21,868 nt of DNA. It comes from Oscillospiraceae bacterium. Its GTDB lineage: Bacteria > Bacillota_A > Clostridia > Oscillospirales > Ruminococcaceae. Numbering within the stretch: position 1 is the stretch's first letter; every line of letters begins with the position of its first letter. A program made the position numbers and the translations under genes. The notes beneath the pieces were generated by a model. The model was not told the origin of the DNA and did no database searches. It was given only the letters and a program-made list of their open reading frames with translations. The stretch is from NCBI GenBank assembly GCA_017523995.1, contig JAFWUX010000114.1:1-21868 (forward strand), in the 5' to 3' direction. Positions 8,024 to 14,399 of this stretch are shown in pieces.

Positions 8024-8600
8024 CATTGCCGCCGATCAGATGATTGCCGTAACTCTTTGGATCACCGTAATCACTACCAACATCGAATAGAATATCAAAG
8101 AAGATGCCGAATGATTCCGGATCATCTGATTTCAGATAGTCCACGCTGCCGTCAGTGTTCAAGACCGGTGTACTGTCCGGAAGTGCGTCTGCCATGAGTC
8201 CATTACAGTAAATCTGACCTCTGCAAAGGCGTTCACCGTCCACCACAACGGTTTCTTTTCGGCAAAAGTCTGCCAGAGGACAGCTGCGTTTACAGGCCTT
8301 ATTCTGCCATGCTCTGCCGCGCCACAGCTTGTACCCGAACCGTTCACAAGCCATTTTGAAAACATTGATCTTTTCTTCCATACTGATAAGCAAAGTAAAA
8401 TCGCTTGCGATCTCATAATCCTTTGTCCCGTTTCTCACGGAATCCGGTTTTTTCATGAATTGCATGATCTGATCCACTGTATAGCCCTGATACTTTTTAT
8501 TTGCGATAATCGTGTCTGCAATGCATTTTCGCCGTGTTGCTTGCTTTTCGTTATCGTTTTGATAAAGAATGGATGATGTGATTTTTTCGCTGTCTGTCAT
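7974..8600 (-). CDS. Orphan ICE protein with a cysteine cluster
   Basis: This 208-residue protein has no signal peptide or membrane helix. The middle (about residues 100-135) holds a dense cluster: KACKRSCPLADFCRKE, followed by LCRGQIYC. That gives five cysteines in a compact stretch, enough to bind zinc or an iron-sulfur cluster. The N-terminal third is helical, and the C-terminal part is acidic with a Gly-rich segment (GDPKSYGNHLIGGN). The ATG at 8600 follows AGGAAAGGAAG by eight bases. Palindrome copy P3 lies 19 bases upstream. It is the third of three unrecognised genes in a row, each with a private palindrome. Its end overlaps the convergent cargo gene by 50 bases. The function is unknown. 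Confidence 0.8.
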   Translation of the reverse strand: MTDSEKITSSILYQNDNEKQATRRKCIADTIIANKKYQGYTVDQIMQFMKKPDSVRNGTKDYEIASDFTLLISMEEKINVFKMACERFGYKLWRGRAWQNKACKRSCPLADFCRKETVVVDGERLCRGQIYCNGLMADALPDSTPVLNTDGSVDYLKSDDPESFGIFFDILFDVGSDYGDPKSYGNHLIGGNVIQQLYKTALNEKDEH

Positions 8601-8619
8601 TGGTTACACTTCCTTTCCT

Positions 8620-8644
8620 AATTAGGCTCCATTGGAGCCTAATT
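8620..8644. repeat. Palindrome copy P3, covariant form
   Basis: Arms AATTAGGCTCC and GGAGCCTAATT flank an ATT loop. Relative to the main form, one G in the left arm is A and the matching C in the right arm is T, so pairing is kept. Arms extend to 12 bp (8619-8645). It lies 19 bases before the ATG at 8600 and nine bases after the preceding stop. Confidence 0.9.
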
Positions 8645-8653
8645 ATTATTGGC

Positions 8654-9145
8654 TCATTTTACGATTGTTACAGCATAAGCACCGGACTGCGCGTTTTGAT
8701 TTGTAGTGGTATCAAAGTAGTCGGGATAATCTTTCAGAATGCTGTAGAATTGCTCCTGCGGAATCTCCACGCCTTCTGAAAGTGGAACGCCACACACTCT
8801 TTCGCCTTTTGTCACGCCGATCTCGTAAGAGGGACGTACAGAGTATTCGACGCGATATTTGCTGTTCTTACATACATCTGTCGGTGTAATAACAAAGCCC
8901 TTTTCACGGTCATAATCGCAGCGGTAATATGCGTTCATGCTGTATCCTTCATCGAGAAACGATTCCTTCGGTTCTTCCGAATCGGGACAAGTGAAAAATA
9001 TTTCCTGTCCCGTTTCTTTGTCATACACACGGTATTCCAATAAAATCGACATATCCATGATAGTATCGCCGTTAATCACAAGGGATTCTCCCTTACTGTT
9101 CATTGCAATAAAGCACTTGTCGTAATTCATACGATATTTCTTCAT
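8654..9145 (-). CDS. Orphan ICE protein, unknown function
   Basis: This 163-residue protein is predicted to be soluble and mostly beta (alternating hydrophobic stretches such as SLVINGDTIMDMSILLEYRVY). There is no signal peptide, membrane helix or metal-binding motif. Three ATG/TTG starts are possible. The ATG at 9145 is chosen because it stands eight bases after AGGAAAGG; the ATG at 9151 is only two bases after it. Starting at the TTG in palindrome P4 would translate the palindrome and has no Shine-Dalgarno. P4 lies 16 bases before the chosen start. The family is not recognised. Confidence 0.75.
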   Translation of the reverse strand: MKKYRMNYDKCFIAMNSKGESLVINGDTIMDMSILLEYRVYDKETGQEIFFTCPDSEEPKESFLDEGYSMNAYYRCDYDREKGFVITPTDVCKNSKYRVEYSVRPSYEIGVTKGERVCGVPLSEGVEIPQEQFYSILKDYPDYFDTTTNQNAQSGAYAVTIVK

Positions 9146-9161
9146 GTTCATCACCTTTCCT

Positions 9162-9186
9162 AATTGGGCTCCATTGGAGCCCAATT
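9162..9186. repeat. Palindrome copy P4
   Basis: The arms and loop are identical to P1, and T/A flanks lengthen the arms to 12 bp (9161-9187). The stop codon of the preceding gene (TAA, 9185-9187) is formed by the edge of the palindrome. It lies 16 bases before the next start. Confidence 0.9.
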
Positions 9187-9664
9187 ATTTTTTGCCGAAG
9201 CCCTGAACCCTGATGCGCCTTTCAATAAGCGAATATCCATTGTCTTTTATATACCGGTCAAGGTCTGATAAGTGATTGCAAAAGCATACAGAATCGCAAG
9301 TCTGCATTTTCTCATTGACGGCTTCAACGGTTTCAAGCACCGCTTTTTCGGTTATGATCTGTTCCTCCATGACCGTAGTATATATCAGAATCGGCATCGG
9401 TTCCAAGTCGCAGCTCCAAGCAAGGCAGCTGAATTGCAGCTGCGGTTTCTCCGGAGAGAAGCAGCAGGCAAGCGGACGCGGAATCACTTCCGTATTCGGC
9501 CAGAAGAAAACGGCATATTCTGCATTCATCCGCTTTTTTGCTGTTATCCAGCTATCATCGTTACTGGTCAGGATAGCTTTCAAAGATAACAGAACTCTGC
9601 CGGATCGCTCGTCATTATAGATGCATGGATAGGAACTGCTAGGAGAATTGTACTTTTTTAACAT
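9185..9664 (-). CDS. Orphan ICE protein, unknown function
   Basis: This 159-residue soluble protein contains several cysteines (RPLACCFSPEKPQ, SCLAWSCDLEP, CDSVCFCNHLSDL) and a helix around residues 110-125. It ends in a basic tail (RRIRVQGFGKK). There is no signal peptide or membrane segment, and the cysteines do not form a clear zinc-site pattern. The ATG at 9664 lies nine bases after AAAGGA. A GTG one codon earlier is also possible. Palindrome P5 lies 19 bases before the start. It heads the run of three unrecognised genes after the DUF4366 gene. No function can be assigned. Confidence 0.75.
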   Translation of the reverse strand: MLKKYNSPSSSYPCIYNDERSGRVLLSLKAILTSNDDSWITAKKRMNAEYAVFFWPNTEVIPRPLACCFSPEKPQLQFSCLAWSCDLEPMPILIYTTVMEEQIITEKAVLETVEAVNEKMQTCDSVCFCNHLSDLDRYIKDNGYSLIERRIRVQGFGKK

Positions 9665-9683
9665 CACGTTCTGTCCTTTTAGG

Positions 9684-9708
9684 AATTGGGATCCAATGGA
9701 TCCCAATT
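9684..9708. repeat. Palindrome copy P5, covariant form
   Basis: Arms AATTGGGATCC and GGATCCCAATT flank an AAT loop. One C in the left arm is replaced by A and the paired G in the right arm by T, so the stem is preserved. A G/C flank lengthens it to 12 bp. It is 19 bases before the start at 9664 and 11 bases after the DUF4366 stop. Confidence 0.9.
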
Positions 9709-9719
9709 CTTTTGGTTAC

Positions 9720-10499
9720 TCACTTGATCTCATACTCGCCGCTGCTTCCGGTAATGTCCTCATCATCGTCATCATCGTCGAAATCGTCAGTCGGGATGCG
9801 GTTTTTCCGGATAGACCGTACTCTCAGAATGAGGAAAATAACAAGAGCAAGCACGAATACTGCGCCGCCGATCAGATACATCAGCAATTCGGCGCTTAAA
9901 CCGCCGGACGGGTTATCTGCCGGTTCCGTTGGTGTGGTCGGTTCCGTCTTGCGTGTTCCCTGCTTCTGCTGATCGACGGGAGCTGCCACAGCAGTATTTC
10001 CCTGCTGTGCCTGATATTCCTCAACAAGATTCGTGTTTTCATCCTGCTTGCCGGAATACAGCAGCCGGAACATATCGAAATCGTCAACTTTATTCAGGAA
10101 ATACACGTTATCGCCGTCGGTATCGGTGTAGTCGATCACGATATAGAACACATGACCGTCCTTTGTGGCAACGGAAATAAACTGAATCTGATCCGAAGAA
10201 TAGATCACATGCTTGTCAGAAATCAGGGAAGCGTTGCCGTCGGTATCGTAATACGGATCGCCGTAGTAGTCATAGGTTGTTGCGGTCGTATAGGATTCCA
10301 GAAACGCCTCGGCATCGAAAGGCTTCGTGTCCGCCGGTTGCGGCGGTTCCGTTTCCTGCGCATCATCGGCAGCGTCAGCCGCTTCCGTTTCGTCCGCGTT
10401 ATCTTCCGGAACCGCAAATGCAGTCAACGCGAATGTCGGGGCAGTCAGCGCAACCGCCAGTGCGGAAACGATAAGCGCATAGATTTTCTTTTTCTTCAT
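9720..10499 (-). CDS. DUF4366 (CD1107-family) membrane-anchored extracellular protein
   Basis: This 259-residue protein has a Sec signal peptide (MKKKKIYALIVSALAV, ending near AFA at 28), an acidic Pro-rich linker, and a compact domain at about 65-150 with FYIVIDYTDTDGDNVYFL, the DUF4366 signature. A Thr/Pro stalk follows, then one membrane helix at about 204-227, a basic stop-transfer (RVRSIRKNR) and a cytoplasmic tail with a run of Asp residues. The family is carried beside DUF4315 and topoisomerase genes in Tn1549-like elements. Its role is unknown, but a structural part of the cell-surface transfer apparatus fits. GGGAG lies seven bases before the ATG, and only two bases separate it from the DUF4315 gene, so the pair is co-translated. 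Confidence 0.92.
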   Translation of the reverse strand: MKKKKIYALIVSALAVALTAPTFALTAFAVPEDNADETEAADAADDAQETEPPQPADTKPFDAEAFLESYTTATTYDYYGDPYYDTDGNASLISDKHVIYSSDQIQFISVATKDGHVFYIVIDYTDTDGDNVYFLNKVDDFDMFRLLYSGKQDENTNLVEEYQAQQGNTAVAAPVDQQKQGTRKTEPTTPTEPADNPSGGLSAELLMYLIGGAVFVLALVIFLILRVRSIRKNRIPTDDFDDDDDDEDITGSSGEYEIK

Positions 10500-10501
10500 G
10501 C

Positions 10502-10762
10502 TTATACTCCCGAAGCTGCTGCTTCACTCGTCTGTTCAGACTGTGCTTCACGCTCCCGCATGAAAGCTGCAAAGTCTTTTGCAAGATCCGAAGTTTCTCC
10601 GTTTGGTACTGCATTGCGGAGCATCTCAACGAGCTGTGCGTTTTCAGCCTCCTTGATTTTCTCCGTGAGAGATTTCCGTTCGGCGGTCAGTGCCTTGATC
10701 TTTTCATCGACTGCTTCCAGTCTGCTCTTGAGCTTTGCGATCTTATCGTTTGAATTTGCCAT
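10502..10762 (-). CDS. DUF4315-family small coiled-coil protein
   Basis: This 86-residue protein has an N-terminal coiled coil (KLKSRLEAVDEKIKALTAER, then SLTEKIKEAE) and a short helical and acidic tail. This is the DUF4315 pattern, regularly found immediately before DUF4366 in conjugative elements of Firmicutes, so it is assigned by sequence and context. The ATG at 10762 is chosen because AGAAAGGA precedes it by about eight bases; a longer frame beginning at a TTG in palindrome P6 (10804) lacks a ribosome-binding site. It is divergent from the gene at 10887, yet no good minus-strand promoter is seen between them, so the message may arrive by read-through from the VirB4/M23 genes. Confidence 0.88.
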   Translation of the reverse strand: MANSNDKIAKLKSRLEAVDEKIKALTAERKSLTEKIKEAENAQLVEMLRNAVPNGETSDLAKDFAAFMREREAQSEQTSEAAASGV

Positions 10763-10781
10763 AATAAAAATCCTTTCTGTT

Positions 10782-10806
10782 AATTGGGCTCCATTGGAGC
10801 CCAATT
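10782..10806. repeat. Palindrome copy P6, between divergent genes
   Basis: The arms and loop are identical to P1. It lies 19 bases before the DUF4315 start. Here the gene on the other side points away, so no upstream stop codon is nearby. This copy shows the palindrome belongs to the downstream start and not to the end of a preceding gene. Confidence 0.9.
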
Positions 10807-10818
10807 TATTTTGATGCC

Positions 10819-10847
10819 TTGACGTTCAGGTTCTGGTATGCTATAAT
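10819..10847 (+). promoter_or_regulatory. Extended -10 sigma-A promoter of the surface-protein gene
   Basis: The promoter is TTGACG at 10819-10824, a 17-base spacer and TATAAT at 10842-10847, with a TG one base before the -10. Transcription should begin near 10854, about 33 bases before the ATG. No operator-like repeat lies in it, so expression may be constitutive. Confidence 0.9.
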
Positions 10848-10886
10848 AGATAGTACACAAACTCGCCTGACGAGAAGGAGGTAGCT

Positions 10887-11567
10887 ATGAAACAATTACG
10901 TCACCTGATTTCTGTTCTGTTCGCTGCAATGATTACACTATGTTTTTCAATCACCGCCTTTGCTGACGAAATAAACTATGACATTGACTTTACCCGTGAG
11001 GAAGCCTATGCTGCTGTCATGAATACCACACCGACACAAGCCAGATGGCTTTATGGCGGTAAAGAAGCATATTATGAAGCACTTTCCGATGACGATAAAG
11101 AACAACTTTTTGAAATGATTTGGAATCTTACAGTAAGCGGTATTCTTTATGAAGATGTAGGGAAAAACGAAACTGTTCATCTCGATTCGTTTACGGATGA
11201 CTATTTTAAAACTGTTATCTATGCTTTTGGAGAAGCAAAAGACGAAGATGAAGGACTTAGCAATCTCAGAACGAGGATTGATGAAATTAACGCAGAATAT
11301 CTATCAGATACCGCTGATCTTGAGAAAGTAGAGATCGTTGAAAAAACAGAACCGGAGGAAACACAGCTTTCCAAGCCGGATGTGACAACGGCTGTAATTA
11401 CAATGGAAGAAACACAGCCGCCAACGACCTTATACACAACAACAGCTCCGTGGTCCGAACCGAAAAAGAATAATCACACAGCTCTGATCGTGATCCTTTG
11501 CCTGCTTGCTGTCGGCGCAGCAGCCGGTATCGGCTACTACGTCCGGCAGACCAAGAAAACCAAATAA
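10887..11567 (+). CDS. Secreted, C-terminally membrane-anchored surface protein
   Basis: This 226-residue protein has a Sec signal peptide (residues 1-26, ending AFA before DE) and an acidic, mainly helical outer domain at about 27-150. A Thr/Pro-rich stalk follows at about 155-193 (TTLYTTTAPWSEP), then one membrane helix at about 198-218 (LIVILCLLAVGAAAGIGYYV) and a basic tail QTKKTK. AGGAGG lies five bases before the ATG. The layout mirrors the DUF4366 protein, but the domain is not recognised. It is transcribed against the transfer genes from its own strong promoter and has its own terminator, so it is probably made when the element is resting. Surface or entry exclusion, or adhesion, would fit; neither is shown. 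Confidence 0.88.
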   Translation: MKQLRHLISVLFAAMITLCFSITAFADEINYDIDFTREEAYAAVMNTTPTQARWLYGGKEAYYEALSDDDKEQLFEMIWNLTVSGILYEDVGKNETVHLDSFTDDYFKTVIYAFGEAKDEDEGLSNLRTRIDEINAEYLSDTADLEKVEIVEKTEPEETQLSKPDVTTAVITMEETQPPTTLYTTTAPWSEPKKNNHTALIVILCLLAVGAAAGIGYYVRQTKKTK

Positions 11568-11573
11568 CCGCTG

Positions 11574-11604
11574 AATGCTCCTGATGATGATCGGGAGCAT
11601 TTTT
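11574..11604 (+). terminator. Rho-independent terminator of the surface-protein gene
   Basis: A 12-bp stem (AATGCTCCTGAT against ATCGGGAGCATT, one G-U pair) with a 4-base loop is followed by five T. It starts seven bases after the stop codon. The T-run reaches into the stop codon of the convergent M23 gene (11603). In the minus direction the stem is followed by CAGCGG, so it is one-way. Confidence 0.88.
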
Positions 11605-14353
11605 ATTGCTCAATCAGCAGCAGTGGATCAACTTTTTTCCATAATATAGTATCATTCTTAATTTCTGTCTGTATGTGCAGATAGTAATACGGTGCGTTTG
11701 TTTCATGTCCGTCACATTTTCTGTCACCGGTAGTAGTACCTATCTGCTGTCCTTTTTCAACTATATCGCCTTCATGAACATCAGCAACTGGTGTAATGTT
11801 CTCATAGATCGCACGAACCTTTGCTTTATCCTCATGTTCTATCCAAAAATGAACTTCATGTTCAGGTTTCGTTGTTTCCAATTTAATCTTTCCGCCGCCT
11901 ATATCCGTAATCTTACCGGTAAACATTGCATAAACCGGTGTTCCAGGCGTTGCAGAAATGTCTATGCCCTCATGCATACGACCGTCTATTTCCAGTCCGC
12001 AATGCATTGTTCCCCACTCACAAGTGGTGTAGCCGTATCCGTGCAGGATACCGGATGAGGTTATAATATCGTGAAACGCTCCCGGTGTCGGACGTCCGAT
12101 TGCCTGATGCCCGCCGTAAAGCTGAATCGGCGTACCGCTTTCTGTTGTTGTCCCGCCGGTCAGAACCAGATAATACTGATACATCTCATCGTCCAGAAGA
12201 TACCGGATCGCATCGTCCAGTGATCTTACCTGAACCATGCCGTATTCCAGCTCCGTTGTATTGATCCATTCATACACTCTCTGATACTGACAGAGCTTCT
12301 GCTCCGTCCATTCATCAGTCAGAACAATATACCATCCGGTCGCGCACGCCCATTCATCGGCGTCATCGCTTACATCCAGTATCTCGCCGTTCGTAAGGTT
12401 GTAATGCAGCCAGTATTCCATAGTCCCGTCATCGTAATGCTGTTCTTCTGCAAAGCCCTTGATTTCATCCGGCAGATTCTCAAATGTCAGTAAACCGTGC
12501 GTCCAATCTGCATTTCCGACCGTTGTAATCCCAAGAAATCCCATCGGTCCGTAGTCAGGTAAAGGAGCATCTTCCGTTGGATGCCAATGTCCGCCGCGGG
12601 TATATCTGTGATCGAATGCATACTGACTGTCAAACAGAGCTTTCAGCGCATCTTTGGCATCACTGTTAAATTTCCACATCTTCATTTCATGCTCATCTTC
12701 GTCGTAGTCGTAAAGATATGCACTAAGAAAAGACCAGATTTTCCAGATGTCAAAGTCAACATCACCGGAACGATTCGTAAATACTGCGGGCGTTTTGCGG
12801 TAACTGCCAACATCCACACCGAAGTGACGCAATCCGTCTTTCCAATGCCCCGTTGTACCGCACTGAATCATCGCTACATTTGTATCGTACAGCAGCTTGG
12901 TATAATATTCTTCGGCTTCGGAAAGGTCTTTGTCCAGCACATTGTATGTGCCGAGCAGGAATGTGGAACCCTCAAATGCCGTCAGAACACTTGCAACCGG
13001 TGCCATGCAGGAAAAGCAGAGGAATGTTGTGAGGACAAGCGGAATCGCCAGTTTTGCGGCAAAGCTCTTGAACCCCTCAACAACAACTTTCTTGACATCC
13101 TTTGCAGCCTCTTTTACGGTACGATGTCGGCGCGGAGGCGGTTTGCCTTTGGCATTGGCAACGGAAGTGCGCTGCAACTGACTTTGCCGCCGGTGCAGCT
13201 TCTGGCTCTGCAAGCCGGATTTCTTGTTCAGCTTTTTGGTGCGCTTCTTCGCACTCTGGAGCTTCTGCTGCCGCGTCTGCTTCATCTGACCGGCAAGCTC
13301 CGTTACCTTTAACGCAGCCTGCACGCCTTCGTCATCGTCCGCGTTCTCCGCAGCCTTGCTGCGCATCGAAGATTTCAGCGAACGACCGATATTATCTACA
13401 TGCTCATGCTGCGGCTTGGAATACTTGCGAACCTTCTGCTGTTCCTTGAACAGCTTTCTGTCTGTTCTGTTTGTCTTTCGGAGTGAATGCTTGTATTTCC
13501 GGTACAGTGTTTTCTGATCGTGCCGCCGGTGCAGCTTCTGAATCCGGCTGACCGGCTTTTTTGCCGCAGGCTGTTTCCGCAGCGACATCTTTGCGGATTT
13601 ATGCAGCTTCCGGTCTTTTTCAAAATCAGTACGCCGCTTTTTCCGGATGTGTTCAAGACGCGCCTTGCCGGGCTTCTTCGCATACACTCTTTTGAATCCG
13701 ATACTGGATTCAACCCGAAACAGCTTGTATTTCCACGCTTCCGTCTTTGTCTGTATCCGGAGCTTTCGCCTTTCGTTGGCGATCTGCATCTTTTTCAGAT
13801 TCAGAGATGATTCATATTTTGTTTTCAGCCGCCGCATTCCGGTCTGGAATTTCGTCTTGCTGATTTTACCGCTTTTATACTGCGCTTTCAGCTTTTGCTG
13901 CGCAGAACGGTATTTTGCCCGTTCCGCATTGTAATTCCCGATCAGCGTATTCAGGCTTGCAGTCTGCTTTTGGATGCTTGCCTCAGCAGCCTTGTGCTTT
14001 GCCTGCGCATCCCGTGAATACTTATTCAGATTGACAGCAGGCTTTTTGCTGTCCTCGTATTCCCGCTTGCTTTTGCGGTACTGGTGACGGTCCTTGATGA
14101 TCGCAGTCGTTACTTTTGCGGCAACGACTGCCGCCTGACCGGTATCGGTCTGCTGAAACTGCTGCTCGACCTTGCCGGAAACATTCTGTACTGTCTTTTC
14201 AGTCAGCCTTTCCGTCTTGGCATCGAACTTTGAAATCGGTGTTACAATCGGTTCCACAGCATACCGCTGCGTGAGATATGCTGCCCGTCCAAGCGGCTTT
14301 GTGATCTTGTCCGTTGTGCGGCGCAGCTTGCTCTGATTCCTGATCTGCTTCAA
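11603..14353 (-). CDS. Large membrane protein with basic cytoplasmic half and degenerate M23 peptidase domain
   Basis: This 916-residue protein lies where Tn1549-like elements carry their CD1108-type cell-wall hydrolase. Residues 1-430 are very basic and helical, with many Lys/Arg/Gln, probably cytoplasmic. One membrane segment (about 433-458, LAIPLVLTTFLCFSCM) is followed by an extracellular part. Residues about 785-900 form a M23 (LytM) fold: H794 and D798 in HEGID, the V-x-x-G-x-x-V-x-x-G-Q-x-I-G segment, and H893, which keep the zinc ligands. The usual catalytic His pair reads Asn852 (YENI where Y-x-H-L is normal) and Tyr891 (YLH for HxH), so activity is doubtful. The TTG start at 14353 follows GAGGGGGTG by seven bases, and P7 lies 19 bases upstream. 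It may open or brace the peptidoglycan for the T4SS channel. Confidence 0.88.
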   Translation of the reverse strand: MKQIRNQSKLRRTTDKITKPLGRAAYLTQRYAVEPIVTPISKFDAKTERLTEKTVQNVSGKVEQQFQQTDTGQAAVVAAKVTTAIIKDRHQYRKSKREYEDSKKPAVNLNKYSRDAQAKHKAAEASIQKQTASLNTLIGNYNAERAKYRSAQQKLKAQYKSGKISKTKFQTGMRRLKTKYESSLNLKKMQIANERRKLRIQTKTEAWKYKLFRVESSIGFKRVYAKKPGKARLEHIRKKRRTDFEKDRKLHKSAKMSLRKQPAAKKPVSRIQKLHRRHDQKTLYRKYKHSLRKTNRTDRKLFKEQQKVRKYSKPQHEHVDNIGRSLKSSMRSKAAENADDDEGVQAALKVTELAGQMKQTRQQKLQSAKKRTKKLNKKSGLQSQKLHRRQSQLQRTSVANAKGKPPPRRHRTVKEAAKDVKKVVVEGFKSFAAKLAIPLVLTTFLCFSCMAPVASVLTAFEGSTFLLGTYNVLDKDLSEAEEYYTKLLYDTNVAMIQCGTTGHWKDGLRHFGVDVGSYRKTPAVFTNRSGDVDFDIWKIWSFLSAYLYDYDEDEHEMKMWKFNSDAKDALKALFDSQYAFDHRYTRGGHWHPTEDAPLPDYGPMGFLGITTVGNADWTHGLLTFENLPDEIKGFAEEQHYDDGTMEYWLHYNLTNGEILDVSDDADEWACATGWYIVLTDEWTEQKLCQYQRVYEWINTTELEYGMVQVRSLDDAIRYLLDDEMYQYYLVLTGGTTTESGTPIQLYGGHQAIGRPTPGAFHDIITSSGILHGYGYTTCEWGTMHCGLEIDGRMHEGIDISATPGTPVYAMFTGKITDIGGGKIKLETTKPEHEVHFWIEHEDKAKVRAIYENITPVADVHEGDIVEKGQQIGTTTGDRKCDGHETNAPYYYLHIQTEIKNDTILWKKVDPLLLIEQ

Positions 14354-14372
14354 GGATTATCACCCCCTCGGA

Positions 14373-14397
14373 AATTGGGCTCCAATGGAGCCCAATT
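14373..14397. repeat. Palindrome copy P7
   Basis: The arms are the same as P1, but the loop is AAT on the plus strand. An A/T flank lengthens the arms to 12 bp. It lies between VirB4 (stop ends two bases away) and the M23 gene, 19 bases before the latter's TTG start. Confidence 0.9.
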
Positions 14398-14399
14398 TA

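Noticed and set aside
9684..9708. GGATCC pairs in copy P5 as a sign of cloning or engineering
   Set aside because: The paired change from the main form keeps the stem, and the surrounding sequence is ordinary element DNA, so a natural compensatory change is simpler.
9145..10804. TTG starts inside palindromes (proteins beginning MGSNGAQL or MGSIGSQ)
   Set aside because: They arise because the palindrome contains TTGGGCTCC. They have no ribosome-binding site, while the ATG downstream in each case does.
1574..14398. The palindromes as Rho-independent terminators
   Set aside because: On the transcribed (minus) strand no T-run follows any copy; instead a Shine-Dalgarno follows. Some copies (6903, 9162) have T-runs on the plus strand, but others do not, and the fixed distance to start codons is not explained.
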